Shown: positions 24,468-36,331 of the stretch, piece by piece
How the letters are laid out: each line of letters opens with the position of its first letter
Numbering within the stretch: position 1 is the stretch's first letter
NCBI RefSeq assembly: GCF_003473485.1
Contig: NC_053046.1
Location: forward strand, 25,311,332 to 25,375,331
Length of the DNA: 64,000 nt
From: Medicago truncatula
Lineage: Eukaryota > Streptophyta > Magnoliopsida > Fabales > Fabaceae
Reading direction: 5' to 3'
Program-made: the position numbers and the translations under genes
The notes under the pieces: generated by a model
Database searches by the model: none
Seen by the model: only the letters and a program-made list of their open reading frames with translations
What the model was told of the DNA's origin: nothing

Positions 24468-24690
24468 ATTACTCTTCTTATTTATGAAATTTTTCATTCA
24501 ACCGCAGTTAACTATTGCTCGATATTTTCAACGGCACTTAACTGCCGTTGGAAACTTCAAGATTTGTTTAAACACTTTTTAAATCGGTTAGACCGAACTT
24601 AAAAGTGTCTACTGTCGTTGAAAATACCAAACGACAGTTAACTGTCGTTGATGTAGTGAATGATCAATTTTATAAGTGAGAAGAGTAATT
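24468..24690. mobile_element. Fold-back MITE (GTTAAC family), copy 2
   Basis: Arms ATTACTCTTCTTATTTATGA (left) and ATAAGTGAGAAGAGTAAT (right) are inverted, and the inner halves pair through CAACGGCACTTAACTGCCGT and ACGACAGTTAACTGTCGTTG. It lies in an intron of the nuclease pseudogene. Confidence 0.85.
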
Positions 24691-24810
24691 TAATACATAC
24701 CTACTCACCAACCAATTTTGTTTAGATATGCATATGAAAGTAGCCAAGATTGTTGCAAATGGGCATACAAAGATGGTGCAGAAGGCTCCACATTAGAAGG
24801 TAAAATATAG

Positions 24811-25091
24811 GGTTAATAGTGTTTTTCATCCTGGAATATATGCTATTTCCGATTTTCGTCCCTATAAATTTTCGGTTTGATTTGTACCCTCGTAAAATTT
24901 TTATTTTCCGGAAAACACTCTTAATAGGCCATTCAAAAACCAAAATTTCTTGAAAAAAATTCTAAAAATGGCCTATTTAGAGTGTTTTTCAGAAAATAAA
25001 AATTTTACGAGGGTGCAAATCAAACCGAAAATTTTATAGGGGCGAAGATCAAAAATGACATATATTACAAGGGTGAAAAACACTATTAACC
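24811..25091. mobile_element. Long-hairpin MITE (GGTTAATAGTG arms)
   Basis: The 281-bp element is almost entirely a palindrome: it starts GGTTAATAGTGTTTTTCATC and ends with the inverse, and internal phrases such as TAAAATTTTTATTTTC recur inverted. The only clear unpaired loop is near 24930-24960. It lies just after the last visible nuclease exon. Confidence 0.85.
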
Positions 25092-26252
25092 TTAAAATAT
25101 ATATAGAGCTGTGGTATCTTTTTTGGAGTCAGTGTTATCTAAAAACAAAATTTTAGACATCATATGCGTTATTTTAGACATCCTATCCGACTCAATATAT
25201 TAATCTATACAGTTGAACATATACTCAATTAACACCAAAATAATTTACTATAAAATAATTCATTTAGATACTAACTTATTATTTATATCTAAACACGTTA
25301 GTCTTTCACATTTATACTAGTAGTTTTTACTTATTTTGCACAATTTTTTCACAATACCATTTATAATTTACAGATGAAAGGTGTACTAATTTTAGTTTTT
25401 ATAACAATCAAATGAAAGGTTTATGTAGAACATAATAAAAGATGGTATGTTGAAAATTGTGTGTTAATGAATGTATTGCTTCTATTGTTATTTAAGAAAT
25501 GGCAAGTAACTAGTTGATAATCTCTCTAAACAAAACATAAAAAAAAATGAGTTAAGAAAAATTGATGTATTTAATTCAATTTCATGCTTTCATTGTACCA
25601 AATGAAAGTGCATTGCGGCATTATTGAATATTTCCGCTGCCAAGTAGTGTTTAAAGATTAAATATTTCTGCTGTGATATTATTTTGAATTATTGAAAGCA
25701 GTTGTTTAAATAAATAGTGAATTTAACTTTATTTGTGTTAAATAATATTTTGAAGAACGAAATGCGACATTCTGTTTGCGATGAACTCTGATTTATTTTA
25801 CATTATTTATATGTTGGGGACATCGGTCGATACCCCATGAATGCACAAATTGTCACATTTGGAATACCATTTTTGTGATAAAATAGGAACAAACAATCAA
25901 AGGTTGAAAACATGTAACCCAAGAAACAAGAGTAGAATATGGTTTTTTACTCCATTAGAAATGTTGTGTTTTCGTGCAATTAGAATTAAAAAAAGTGGAA
26001 GTTTTTAATTTCGAGAAATCACGTACATTGATAGTGTTTATTCAGTGGAAAGGGGACTTTGAAGGGTATGCTTTTGGGTACCTATCCATTTTTGTGAATG
26101 GAGTGAGTACACATGCCGCTGGCGTCCGGCTTGGGTTAAATGATATTTTTCTTTCTCCATAATACCCAGGAATGGTGCCTTTTTCGTGCCTATTTCCTCC
26201 AATTGCTTCCTCTATTTTCCGGTTCCTTCAAGTATGCAATCATATCCGTGCG
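25092..26252. other. AT-rich spacer, no gene recognised
   Basis: I searched for the missing last nuclease exon and did not find it. A short open frame at 25974-26162 resembles no family I know and has no supporting signals. Confidence 0.5.
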
Positions 26253-26257
26253 CGTCA

Positions 26258-27531
26258 TGTTGGAACAAAATGTGTTTCAAAATGAACCTTATTGAGTTTT
26301 GATGATAACAAGATATTAAAAATTGTCAATTGGTTATTACTAATAATTGTTCAAGTGTACAGGACCAAAGGCTACTCAAGTTATTTCAATAGGTCTTGGA
26401 AGAACAATGGAAAGAAAAAGAAATTCTGAGCATCTGAAGAAAACTGCTCCTGAAGCTAAACTGCTCCTGAAGAGATGACGTCATCAGAAGCAGAAAGTCA
26501 TCAGAAGCAAAAGTTTTCATCAGAAGCAATATCTTCACCAGAAGCTACATTTGATCCTTTAATCAAACTGAAGATTCAAAGTAGCTGATTCTCAATTCAG
26601 TCTTATCAAAGAAGAACGAAGAATTGAAAGGGAGGTATCAACGGATATATGGATAGCACTGAGCTCTTGTCTCTCGTTAATAGAGTTGACAAAGTACAAG
26701 TGTACAACCACTACCTCCACTACTCTGTTTTCTGTCTACGCTACAAGACAAAACAACAGCCATGCCTGCAGAATTTGTACACTCAAGATGGGAATGAATT
26801 TGAAGTTTATTCTTCAAATGACTACACCCAAATCAGGCAAAGGATCACTGGTGGATAATCAAAGGATTTCAAACGACTCTTTAGACGTGCTGATTATCTC
26901 AACGTCTCTTTCACACCTCTATATAAAGGAGTGAAGACTTGAAGATTGTAGATAGAGATACATAAGTTCAAAAGCGCCAAAACTCTGTCAATTTGATTCT
27001 ACAAAGCACACTGAATTTCTGCACTGATTTGATACATCTTAGAAATTCAAAGTCTAGAGTCTTTTCTGTATTGTATTGTGAACACCACTGATTGTATATC
27101 AAGTGTTCAATTCAAACTCAATTCTCTGTATTTTTGTTTGATTAGAAGTCTCTCGCCTGCGTGCTTGAGCATTAGAAGTCTCTTGCTTAGTGCTTGAGCA
27201 TTGGAAGACTCTTGCGTGTGTGCTTGAGCATAGTTTTGTGAAGTCTCATACTTAGAAAGTATTGAGCAGTTGTAATCTTTGTGATTATAGTGAAATCTCC
27301 TTGGAAGTGCAAGGGGGACTGGACTACTTCCGTGTTGTGGAAGGAACCAGGATAACTGCTTGTGTCTTTGTCTTTCTTTTCTCTGCTCTGTTCTTTTCCG
27401 CTGCAATCTGACTCTGATCATTTCATCAGAAGCAATCAAACTGCTTCTGAAGTTTTATCAGAAGAAGTATTTTTTAAGAGAAAAAGAAAACACAATTCAA
27501 CCCCCCCCCCTTCTTGTGTTTTTCACCTTCA
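26258..27531 (+). repeat. 5' LTR of the Sirevirus
   Basis: 1,274 bp, from TGTTGGAACAAAATGTG to TTTTTCACCTTCA. TATATAAA at 26920-26927 is a likely TATA box. Many TCAGAAGC motifs, and three tandem copies of an imperfect unit around GAAGTCTCTTGC..GTGCTTGAGCAT at about 27140-27235. A C run of 10 lies at 27501-27510. Confidence 0.96.
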
Positions 27532-27533
27532 AT

Positions 27534-27545
27534 TGGTATCAGAGC
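27534..27545 (+). other. Primer-binding site (initiator tRNA-Met)
   Basis: TGGTATCAGAGC starts 2 bp after the 5' LTR and matches the 3' end of initiator methionine tRNA, the usual primer of plant copia elements. Confidence 0.93.
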
Positions 27546-27601
27546 TTGCTCTGTTATCACAGCACTTAACCGTGTTACAGTTCAAGATCTTTTAGAAAAA
27601 C

Positions 27602-29839
27602 ATGTCTGGAGATGAGGAATCAGGTACTACAAAATACACAAGTGTCAAGCATGACTATGATACTGCTGACAAGAAAACAGACTCTGGAAAAGCTCCAAAG
27701 TTTAATGGAGATCCAGAAGAGTTTTCATGGTGGAAAACTAATATGTACAGCTTTATCATGGGATTGGATGAAGAGCTATGGGATATACTGGAAGATGGAG
27801 TTGATGATCTGGATTTGGATGAAGAAGGAGCTGCTATAGACAGAAGAATACATACTCCTGCTCAGAAGAAGCTTTATAAGAAACACCACAAGATAAGAGG
27901 AATCATTGTGGCTTCTATACCTCGCACCGAATACATGAAAATGAGTGACAAATCTACTGCGAAGGCTATGTTTGCTTCTCTATGTGCAAACTTTGAAGGC
28001 AGCAAGAAAGTAAAAGAGGCTAAAGCTTTGATGCTAGTTCATCAGTATGAACTTTTCAGAATGAAAGATGATGAGAGTATAGAAGAAATGTACTCAAGAT
28101 TTCAAACTTTAGTTTCTGGATTGCAAATACTGAAGAAAAGCTATGTTGCTTCTGATCATGTTAGTAAGATTTTGAGAAGCTTACCTTCAAGATGGAGACC
28201 CAAAGTAACTGCTATTGAGGAAGCTAAGGATCTAAATACTTTAAGTGTTGAAGATCTTGTTAGCTCACTCAAAGTGCATGAAATGAGTTTAAATGAGCAT
28301 GAAACCTCTAAGAAGAGTAAATCCATTGCTTTACCATCTAAAGGAAAGATCTCAAAATCTTCCAAAGCCTACAAAGCCAGTGAATCTGAAGAAGAATCAC
28401 CTGATGGAGATTCTGATGAAGATCAATCTGTAAAAATGGCTATGCTGTCCAACAAGCTTGAGTATCTGGCAAGGAAGCAGAAGAAATTTTTGAGCAAGAG
28501 AGGTAGCTACAAGAACTCCAAGAAAGAAGATCAGAAGGGATGCTTCAATTGTAAGAAGCCTGGTCATTTCATTGCTGATTGCCCTGATCTTCAGAAGGAG
28601 AAGTTTAAAGGCAAATCCAAGAAATCAAGCTTCAATTCCAGTAAATTCAGAAAGCAAATCAAAAAGAGCTTGATGGCGACCTGGGAAGATTTGGATAGTG
28701 AATCTGGTTCTGATAAAGAAGAAGCTGATGATGATGCTAAGGCAGCCGTTGGGTTAGTGGCAACAGTATCATCAGAAGCAGTATCAGAAGCTGAATCAGA
28801 TTCAGAAGATGAAAATGAGGTATATTCCAAAATCCCTAGACAAGAACTTGTTGATTCTCTAAAAGAACTTTTATCACTGTTTGAACACAGAACCAATGAG
28901 TTGACAGATTTAAAAGAAAAATATGTTGATTTGATGAAACAACAAAAGTCAACTCTATTGGAACTGAAAGCTTCTGAAGAAGAACTCAAAGGGTTTAACC
29001 TCATATCAACAACATATGAAGATAGACTCAAGAGTCTTTGTCAGAAGCTACAAGAAAAATGTGATAAAGGTTCAGGCAATAAACATGAGATTGCCTTGGA
29101 TGATTTTATTATGGCTGGAATAGACAGAAGCAAAGTTGCTTCTATGATCTACAGCACATACAAGAACAAAGGCAAAGGGATTGGATATTCTGAGGAGAAA
29201 TCCAAAGAATACAGTCTCAAGAGCTACTGTGATTGTATCAAGGATGGATTGAAATCCACCTTTGTGCCTGAAGGTACAAATGCTATAACTGCTGTTCAGT
29301 CAAAACCTGAAGCTTCAGGTTCACAGGCTAAGATCACATCAAAGCCAGAGAATCTTAAGATCAAGGTAATGACAAAATCTGATCCTAAGAGTCAAAAGAT
29401 TAAAATTCTGAAAAGATCAGAACCTGTTCATCAGAATCTGATTAAACCAGAATCTAAAATTCCAAAACAAAAGGATCAGAAGAACAAAGCAGCTACTGCT
29501 TCTGAGAAAACAATACCAAAAGGTGTCAAACCTAAAGTATTGAATGATCAGAAGCCACTCAGCATTCACCCTAAGGTACAAGGGAGGAAAAGTAAAACCT
29601 CCAAAACTAACCCAAAAGGACCCATGAAGATATGGGTACCTAAATCTGAATTGGCCAAAAATGCAGGTGTGCTTAAGGGCAAGAGAGAAACAAAGGTCAT
29701 GGTACCTAGACAGCGGATGTTCAAGGCACATGACTGGAGAGAAAGCTTTGTTCCTTACCCTTACAATGAAAGATGGAGGAGAAGTGAAGTTTGGTGGCAA
29801 CCAAACTGGAAAGATCATTGGTACAGGTACTATTGGTAA
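27602..29839 (+). CDS. gag: Sirevirus gag
   Basis: 745 residues. The N-terminal half is the copia gag core (UBN2-like, with [20 protein letters not shown] and the ERF-type helices around [18 protein letters not shown]). One zinc knuckle C-x2-C-x4-H-x4-C occupies residues 314-327 ([14 protein letters not shown]). After it comes a long Lys/Glu/Ser-rich extension with a probable coiled coil near 430-480. This extension is a Sirevirus trait. The frame overlaps the start of pol by 179 bp: the last 48 or so codons after KGKRE encode an alternative-frame tail, while the protease motif is read in the pol frame. Start ATG follows the PBS by about 55 bp. Confidence 0.93.
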   Translation: MSGDEESGTTKYTSVKHDYDTADKKTDSGKAPKFNGDPEEFSWWKTNMYSFIMGLDEELWDILEDGVDDLDLDEEGAAIDRRIHTPAQKKLYKKHHKIRGIIVASIPRTEYMKMSDKSTAKAMFASLCANFEGSKKVKEAKALMLVHQYELFRMKDDESIEEMYSRFQTLVSGLQILKKSYVASDHVSKILRSLPSRWRPKVTAIEEAKDLNTLSVEDLVSSLKVHEMSLNEHETSKKSKSIALPSKGKISKSSKAYKASESEEESPDGDSDEDQSVKMAMLSNKLEYLARKQKKFLSKRGSYKNSKKEDQKGCFNCKKPGHFIADCPDLQKEKFKGKSKKSSFNSSKFRKQIKKSLMATWEDLDSESGSDKEEADDDAKAAVGLVATVSSEAVSEAESDSEDENEVYSKIPRQELVDSLKELLSLFEHRTNELTDLKEKYVDLMKQQKSTLLELKASEEELKGFNLISTTYEDRLKSLCQKLQEKCDKGSGNKHEIALDDFIMAGIDRSKVASMIYSTYKNKGKGIGYSEEKSKEYSLKSYCDCIKDGLKSTFVPEGTNAITAVQSKPEASGSQAKITSKPENLKIKVMTKSDPKSQKIKILKRSEPVHQNLIKPESKIPKQKDQKNKAATASEKTIPKGVKPKVLNDQKPLSIHPKVQGRKSKTSKTNPKGPMKIWVPKSELAKNAGVLKGKRETKVMVPRQRMFKAHDWRESFVPYPYNERWRRSEVWWQPNWKDHWYRYYW

Positions 29840-32800
29840 TTCCTCCATCTCAATTAATAATGTTTGGCTAGTAGATGGTCTGAAGCATAACCTATTGAGC
29901 ATAAGTCAATTTTGTGACAATGGGTATGATGTAACGTTCAGTAAGACCAACTGCACACTAGTCAACAAGGATGACAAATCCATTACATTCAAGGGAAAGA
30001 GAGTTGAGAATGTCTATAAAATAAATTTCTCTGATCTGGCTGATCAGAAGGTAGTTTGCCTTCTGTCAATGAATGATAAAAAATGGGTGTGGCATAAAAG
30101 GTTGGGACATGCTAATTGGAGATTAATTTCTAAAATTAGCAAGTTACAACTGGTCAAAGGATTGCCTAACATTGATTATCATTCAGATGCACTTTGTGGT
30201 GCATGTCAGAAAGGGAAAATTGTGAAAAGTTCTTTCAAATCTAAAGACATTGTATCAACCTCCAGACCCTTAGAATTACTCCATATTGATCTTTTTGGTC
30301 CAGTTAACACTGCATCTTTATATGGAAGTAAATATGGATTAGTCATTGTTGATGATTACAGCAGATGGACTTGGGTAAAATTCATTAAAAGTAAAGACTA
30401 TGCATGTGAAGTGTTTAGCAGCTTCTGCACTCAAATACAATCTGAAAAAGAATTGAAAATTTTGAAAGTCAGAAGTGATCATGGTGGAGAATTTGAAAAT
30501 GAGCCATTTGAACTTTTTTGTGAAAAACATGGGATTCTCCATGAGTTTTCTTCTCCTAGAACTCCACAACAAAATGGGGTTGTAGAAAGAAAGAACAGAA
30601 CCTTACAAGAAATGGCCAGAACCATGATCCATGAAAACAACTTAGCTAAACATTTTTGGGCAGAAGCAGTCAATACTTCATGTTATATTCAAAATAGGAT
30701 CTATATCAGACCTATGTTGGAGAAAACAGCATATGAACTCTTTAAAGGAAGAAGACCCAATATCTCTTACTTTCATCAGTTTGGATGTACTTGTTACATC
30801 TTAAACACTAAAGACTATCTGAAGAAATTTGATGCCAAGGCTCAAAGAGGAATCTTTTTAGGTTACTCTGAAAGGTCAAAGGCATACAGAGTGTATAATT
30901 CAGAAACACAATGTGTTGAAGAATCTATGCATGTAAAATTTGATGATAGAGAGCCTGGAAGTAAAACTTCAGAGCAAAGTGAAAGTAATGCAGGTACAAC
31001 TGATTCTGAAGATGCATCAGAATCTGATCAACCTTCTGATTCTGAAAAGTATACAGAAGTTGAATCTTGTCCAGAAGCTGAAATCACTCCAGAAGCTGAG
31101 TCTAATTCAGAAGCAGAACCTAGCCCAAAAGTACAGAATGAAAGTGCTTCTGAGGACTTTCAAGATAACACTCAGCAGGTTATTCAACCTAAATTCAAGC
31201 ACAAATCTTCACATCCTGAGGAGTTAATCATTGGAAGCAAAGATAGTCCTAGAAGAACAAGATCACATTTTAGACAAGAAGAGTCTTTAATAGGACTGCT
31301 TTCAATAATTGAGCCTAAAACTGTTGAAGAAGCTCTCTCAGATGATGGATGGATATTAGCTATGCAAGAAGAGCTAAATCAATTCCAAAGGAATGATGTG
31401 TGGGATCTGGTACCCAAACCTTCTCAGAAGAACATTATTGGAACAAAATGGGTATTCAGAAACAAGCTGAATGAACAAGGAGAAGTAACCAGAAACAAAG
31501 CCAGACTTGTTGCTCAAGGCTACAGTCAACAAGAAGGCATTGATTACACTGAAACATTTGCTCCAGTTGCAAGATTGGAAGCAATCAGGTTACTTCTATC
31601 CTACGCAATTAATCATGGCATAATATTATATCAAATGGATGTCAAAAGTGCTTTTCTTAATGGTGTCATTGAAGAAGAAGTGTATGTTAAACAACCTCCT
31701 GGGTTTGAGGATCTTAAGCATCCTGACCATGTTTATAAACTTAAGAAATCACTATATGGCTTGAAACAAGCTCCCAGAGCTTGGTATGATAGACTAAGTA
31801 ATTTCTTAATTAAAAATGATTTTGAAAGAGGACAAGTTGACACAACACTCTTCAGAAGGACTCTTAAGAAAGATATTTTGATTGTGCAAATATATGTTGA
31901 TGATATAATATTTGGTTCTACTAATGCATCTCTTTGCAAAGAATTTTCTAAGTTAATGCAGGATGAATTTGAAATGAGTATGATGGGAGAATTGAAATTC
32001 TTTCTGGGAATTCAAATCAACCAAAGTAAAGAAGGAGTATATGTTCATCAAACAAAATATACAAAGGAGCTTCTGAAGAAGTTCAAGCTAGAAGATTGTA
32101 AAGTGATGAACACTCCAATGCATCCAACCTGCACCTTAAGCAAAGAAGATACTGGAACAGTAGTAGACCAGAAGCTATACAGAGGTATGATTGGTTCTCT
32201 GTTATACCTCACTGCATCTAGACCTGATATTTTATTCAGTGTATGCTTGTGTGCAAGATTTCAATCAGATCCTAGAGAATCTCATTTAACTGCAGTTAAG
32301 AGAATCTTCAGGTATCTGAAAGGAACAACTAATCTTGGACTCCTGTATAGGAAATCCCTAGATTATAAGTTGATTGGATTCTGTGATGCTGATTATGCTG
32401 GTGATAGGATTGAAAGAAAATCAACCAGTGGAAATTGTCAATTCCTGGGAGAGAATCTGATATCCTGGGCAAGCAAAAGACAAGCAACTATTGCTATGTC
32501 TACAGCAGAAGCAGAGTACATTTCAGCTGCAAGTTGTTGCACACAACTACTTTGGATGAAACATCAGTTGGAAGACTATCAGATCAATGCTAACAGTATT
32601 CCCATTTATTGTGATAATACTGCTGCTATTTGTTTGTCAAAGAATCCAATTCTACATTCAAGAGCCAAGCATATTGAAATCAAACACCATTTTATCAGAG
32701 ACTATGTTCAAAAAGGAATTTTAGATATACAATTCATTGATACTGAACATCAATGGGCTGATATATTTACAAAACCTTTGTCTGTTGAAAGATTTGATTT

Positions 32801-32840
32801 TATTAAGAAAAATTTGAACATGCATTTTGTGTCTGATTGA
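29661..32840 (+). CDS. pol: Sirevirus pol polyprotein
   Basis: 1,059 residues, uninterrupted. Protease: [10 protein letters not shown] with the catalytic Asp17. Integrase: zinc region His145, His150, Cys179, Cys182, then the catalytic Asp210, Asp273 and Glu309 (35 residues between the last two). Reverse transcriptase: [28 protein letters not shown] and YVDD at 745-748. RNase [18 protein letters not shown] and YCDNTAAI, followed by [16 protein letters not shown]. The C-terminus ends in the expected KNLNMHF. The reading frame is +1 relative to gag. The nominal ATG at 29661 lies inside gag, so translation probably depends on frameshifting, or the overlap reflects a one-base mutation of a fused gag-pol frame. 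Confidence 0.96.
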   Translation: MQVCLRAREKQRSWYLDSGCSRHMTGEKALFLTLTMKDGGEVKFGGNQTGKIIGTGTIGNSSISINNVWLVDGLKHNLLSISQFCDNGYDVTFSKTNCTLVNKDDKSITFKGKRVENVYKINFSDLADQKVVCLLSMNDKKWVWHKRLGHANWRLISKISKLQLVKGLPNIDYHSDALCGACQKGKIVKSSFKSKDIVSTSRPLELLHIDLFGPVNTASLYGSKYGLVIVDDYSRWTWVKFIKSKDYACEVFSSFCTQIQSEKELKILKVRSDHGGEFENEPFELFCEKHGILHEFSSPRTPQQNGVVERKNRTLQEMARTMIHENNLAKHFWAEAVNTSCYIQNRIYIRPMLEKTAYELFKGRRPNISYFHQFGCTCYILNTKDYLKKFDAKAQRGIFLGYSERSKAYRVYNSETQCVEESMHVKFDDREPGSKTSEQSESNAGTTDSEDASESDQPSDSEKYTEVESCPEAEITPEAESNSEAEPSPKVQNESASEDFQDNTQQVIQPKFKHKSSHPEELIIGSKDSPRRTRSHFRQEESLIGLLSIIEPKTVEEALSDDGWILAMQEELNQFQRNDVWDLVPKPSQKNIIGTKWVFRNKLNEQGEVTRNKARLVAQGYSQQEGIDYTETFAPVARLEAIRLLLSYAINHGIILYQMDVKSAFLNGVIEEEVYVKQPPGFEDLKHPDHVYKLKKSLYGLKQAPRAWYDRLSNFLIKNDFERGQVDTTLFRRTLKKDILIVQIYVDDIIFGSTNASLCKEFSKLMQDEFEMSMMGELKFFLGIQINQSKEGVYVHQTKYTKELLKKFKLEDCKVMNTPMHPTCTLSKEDTGTVVDQKLYRGMIGSLLYLTASRPDILFSVCLCARFQSDPRESHLTAVKRIFRYLKGTTNLGLLYRKSLDYKLIGFCDADYAGDRIERKSTSGNCQFLGENLISWASKRQATIAMSTAEAEYISAASCCTQLLWMKHQLEDYQINANSIPIYCDNTAAICLSKNPILHSRAKHIEIKHHFIRDYVQKGILDIQFIDTEHQWADIFTKPLSVERFDFIKKNLNMHFVSD

Positions 32841-33352
32841 AAAATTGCTTGCCTCTGAATAAGAAGTTTGGTTCTGAAGTTTATTCAGGAGCATTTTGGT
32901 TCATCAGAAGCTCTTAACTGAGGTTCTGAGGAAAATGTGCTTCTGAAGATGACGTCAACACTAAAACTTCAGAAGTGTTATTCTTTGCTTCTGAATAGCT
33001 TGGTTAGTGGGAACGTTGGTAGTTACTTTATGTAAACAGCTGTCCCATTACCCAAAAAGTAGTTTTCTGAAGAGTCTCTGACGTGGTCTATTTGTATTGG
33101 AGTATAACAAAAAGGGCAATGATGTTTTATTCGCTTTTTAACATACTTACACGCGCCCCCAATTTGTCATTAATGCTATGTTTGTTTGTCTCTATTGAAT
33201 TGCAAACGGTTTAATAAAAACACTAAGTCAATTCACACACTACTCACTTCACAACAAACACTTTCTATTTTTCGTCTTAACCCTCTGCGAAAGTAAACGC
33301 ATTCTCTCATCCTCTCAAAAACTCTTTAGAACCCTAAAACCACTTCATATCA
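32841..33352 (+). other. Sirevirus spacer between pol and ORF3
   Basis: Non-coding, about 510 bp, with several CTTCTGAA/TCAGAAGC motifs like those in the LTR. It may contain the leader or a splice acceptor for ORF3 expression, but no decisive signal was seen. Confidence 0.6.
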
Positions 33353-36331
33353 ATGGCATCTTCAAGTTCTGCCGGTGGTTCTTCATCGAATATGGATATA
33401 GATACTCCTGCTTATGAAATCAAAGGAAGAACTATGTCGATTGAGGAATGGGATCTAATCATTCAAGCGGAAAATCCAGTGGATTTCACTTCTCTAACTC
33501 ATCATGGATGCGACTTGGTAAGATTCTACAAAAAGCAGAAGCTGATGAGTTACTTCAGTCTTCTCAACGGTCCTACTTATGAAGTGCTTGTCAGACAATT
33601 CTGGGTAAGAGCTTCAGTGTTTGACAAAGTTGCTGCTAAACAAGAAGAAGCTCAGATGATTCTGGTTGATCCTACTTTGGAGGGAAAAACCAGAGAAGAA
33701 ATGGGTCTACTCGCCTTCACTGGGACTGAGATTAGATCAAACGTCATGGGGATTCCTGTAACAATCAATGAGCATGTGATTGCTCAAGCCATGAGAAGGG
33801 ATGCTTCTGGGACATACGATGGAGAAGAGATTCCTAACCCCAGAACAAGCCCATGGAAGGAGATAGTAAACAACACTATCTACGGATCAAAGGATGCTAA
33901 GCCTTACAGCACCTTAAGCATGGAAAAGAAAATGCTGCTGAAGATCCAAAATGAAAACATTTTTCCCAAAGGTGGAGGAAATGATCAACCTTCACTTGGT
34001 CACAAAGTCTTTCTGCATCACACCATCTCTCAGGAAACAACAATGAACGTTCCCAAGTATATGTTTAAATACATGATCAAGGAACTCAAGAAGAGCCAGA
34101 TGGAGAACAGGAAGTTTGTTCCCTATGGAAGGCTGCTCTCCATAATCTTTCAAGAAGGAGGACTCCTAAGTGCCCTGAAAGACGTGGGTATTTATGATAA
34201 TCAGAAGCTGGGAGCAGTCACAGGAAAAATAATCAATGGGGCAACTCTAGTCAAGATGAGGCTGATTTCAACTTGCAAGAAACTAGATACAGATATGCAT
34301 GAATCTGATGTCATATCTGATCTAGTCACTCATCACATCCCTATCTGCAAGAAAGATCCCCTGGATGTGCAGAGGGCCTACATCTTGGACTACTACAAGA
34401 GCTACAACAAGAAAATCAGCCTGAAAGATATCCCAGAAGAAATGTATGGTGGTGATCTGCCTGTGGCCAAAGGCAGAAAATCTAAAAAGAAGCAGATCAC
34501 CAAGGAAGAATACCTTGCTGAAGATGCTACTGAGGTGGGTGCTCAGAAGCATAAGAAAGCTAAGAAGGAAAAATCTGCTATGTCCACCATTCTTGAGGAA
34601 GTGGAGGATTTGGATGATGTCCCTCTTATCAGAAAAAGGACAAGGAGTACTCAAGAAACAGCAGAACAGCCTGCTTCTGAACAAGCTGGTTCTGAACAAG
34701 CTGCTTCTGATCAAGCTGCTTCTGAAAAGCCTTCAAGTCCCAAAAATAAAAGAGAAGCTGCTCTTCAGACCATCAAAAGGAAGAGGTCTAATTCAACAAG
34801 AAATCTGAAGACAGCTGAAGGAAGAAGGGAAGAAATGTTGAAAGAACTGGAAGAGAACTGGGATGAAGACTCTAGCCCCAAGAAGGCAAAAAGGACTGCA
34901 ACTTCTGAGCCCATAGTCATGCCCAGTTTTGAAATGACTGAAGAAATGAGGCAGTACGCTAGAGAGGTTTCTGCATCCAAGATAGCAGAAAAGAAAAGGT
35001 TGAAGGAAGTGTTTGAGAAAGAAAGGGATGAGCGTCTCAAGGCTGCAGGGTATGTGCCTACTCCTGACATTGCTGCTTTAGCGTCTGAGTTAGAAACAGT
35101 TCAGTATGGAGCAACTCTGCTTTCTCAAGCCTTGAAGAATAAGCAAGCTTCAGGAGCAACTTCATCAGATCCAGTTTCAACAGCTCCAGAAGCAATTCAT
35201 CCAGAAGCTCAGTCCTCAGGTAATCCATCTAAAGCTCCAACTAATACTCAGTCTCTATCTCTACCCTCTTCACCCTCTTCATCATCCACAGAATCAGAGG
35301 ACCAACCCCTTAGCCAACATATAAACAAGCTTCTAAAAACCAAACCTACCAAACTAACAGAGTATGGAACACTTGACTATGAGAGTACTCAAATAGAATT
35401 TTCAAAAAATAGGATAAAACTTTGTGAGAAATTCAATTTGCCTACTACTCATCCACTATATCCAGATACTCCAGAACCTGTTAGTATACAACAACCTGAA
35501 CCTACCCAAACAAACTCACCAAATAACCAATCTCCACAAAAAGCCTCTGAAGTAGCTTCAGATGCAACTACTTCAGAAACCCCCCAACACCAAGAATCCT
35601 CAACCCTTCACAACTTAGAAAAACATCTAGGTGGTGAAATGCAACCAACACCCACTAAGGCCTCTAAGACAGTTTCTGAGAAGACTGTCTTGGAAACCCA
35701 AACAGAAACCCAAACAGAAACCCAAACCATCCCTGAGCAAACTGTTCAGGAGCAAACTGCTTCTGAACAAGTTGCTCCTGACCAAACAACTTCTGACCAA
35801 ACAACAGAACAACAACAACAACCAGACTCACCCACTATAATAGACTTAACCTCTGACCAACCTTCCACATCACATACAACTCAAACTGAACCTTCACCCA
35901 TCCCTGACCATATCCTGGAGTCTGAGTATATAGAGGAACAACTGATCAGACTTAGTGATGAGATTCAGGCACTGATTCTTCGCAGAACAGTTCCTGCACC
36001 TCCTATTCACTATTATGATCAGTGGATGGATCTACAGAAGAGCTTTGATGAGCTGCTGGATCAGCTTAGAACTAAATGTGTGTCATCTCACTCTGCTATG
36101 CTGAAGAAGCTTTTGGATGATATGCATGAAGCAGCTAAGGAGAAAGAGCTGAATTTTGTGCCTCTGCTGGACATCACTCCTTTCTATCCAGAAGAAGAGT
36201 ACATCACTAGGGCTGCTAGAATTCAGGCTGGATTTAAACGAAGAATGAGGGAAAAGGATGAGCTACTTCAGAAGAAGGATGATCAGATCAAGTATCTCTT
36301 AGAACAGTTGTATAAGCAAGCCCAACCTTAG
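33353..36331 (+). CDS. Sirevirus third ORF (position of the env-like gene), 992 aa
   Basis: A single open frame after pol in the place where SIRE1-type elements carry an env-like gene. Residues 1-350 form a globular-looking domain (FYKKQKLMSYF, YEVLVRQFWVRASVF, GIPVTINEHVIAQAM) that resembles the plant retroelement-associated domain often labelled putative plant transposon protein. The middle is low complexity: repeated ASEQ/ASDQ units, Lys-rich blocks, and TETQTETQ. The end (about 850-992) is predicted to be coiled coil. I see no signal peptide and no convincing membrane segment, so an envelope role is not supported by sequence. The long intact frame suggests selection until recently. Confidence 0.85.
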   Translation: MASSSSAGGSSSNMDIDTPAYEIKGRTMSIEEWDLIIQAENPVDFTSLTHHGCDLVRFYKKQKLMSYFSLLNGPTYEVLVRQFWVRASVFDKVAAKQEEAQMILVDPTLEGKTREEMGLLAFTGTEIRSNVMGIPVTINEHVIAQAMRRDASGTYDGEEIPNPRTSPWKEIVNNTIYGSKDAKPYSTLSMEKKMLLKIQNENIFPKGGGNDQPSLGHKVFLHHTISQETTMNVPKYMFKYMIKELKKSQMENRKFVPYGRLLSIIFQEGGLLSALKDVGIYDNQKLGAVTGKIINGATLVKMRLISTCKKLDTDMHESDVISDLVTHHIPICKKDPLDVQRAYILDYYKSYNKKISLKDIPEEMYGGDLPVAKGRKSKKKQITKEEYLAEDATEVGAQKHKKAKKEKSAMSTILEEVEDLDDVPLIRKRTRSTQETAEQPASEQAGSEQAASDQAASEKPSSPKNKREAALQTIKRKRSNSTRNLKTAEGRREEMLKELEENWDEDSSPKKAKRTATSEPIVMPSFEMTEEMRQYAREVSASKIAEKKRLKEVFEKERDERLKAAGYVPTPDIAALASELETVQYGATLLSQALKNKQASGATSSDPVSTAPEAIHPEAQSSGNPSKAPTNTQSLSLPSSPSSSSTESEDQPLSQHINKLLKTKPTKLTEYGTLDYESTQIEFSKNRIKLCEKFNLPTTHPLYPDTPEPVSIQQPEPTQTNSPNNQSPQKASEVASDATTSETPQHQESSTLHNLEKHLGGEMQPTPTKASKTVSEKTVLETQTETQTETQTIPEQTVQEQTASEQVAPDQTTSDQTTEQQQQPDSPTIIDLTSDQPSTSHTTQTEPSPIPDHILESEYIEEQLIRLSDEIQALILRRTVPAPPIHYYDQWMDLQKSFDELLDQLRTKCVSSHSAMLKKLLDDMHEAAKEKELNFVPLLDITPFYPEEEYITRAARIQAGFKRRMREKDELLQKKDDQIKYLLEQLYKQAQP

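Larger units (their letters stand above)
22868..24799 (+). pseudogene. S1/P1-type (bifunctional) nuclease, incomplete gene
   Basis: Recognisable exons: 22868-22984, 23726-23781, 23884-23967, 24112-24204, 24331-24398 and 24726-24799. Exon 1 gives a signal peptide followed by WGEEGHFTVCKIAQ; the mature N-terminal Trp and the His are zinc ligands in this family. Later exons carry LSHFIGDIHQ, PLHCGF, and NLHR-VWDD, which supply further zinc ligands. Exon 1 ends in phase 0 while the next visible exon starts with two bases of a codon, so the exon that normally holds the Asp45/His60-type ligands is missing. The final exon (usually with the RLPIV..RLAQGG segment) is also not found before the retrotransposon at 26258. 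The family are secreted or vacuolar endonucleases of senescence and cell death. This copy is probably non-functional. Confidence 0.8.

Noticed and set aside
34322..35821. Open frames on both strands overlapping the Sirevirus third ORF
   Set aside because: They are alternative-frame shadows of its low-complexity Ser/Glu/Lys repeats, with no independent support.
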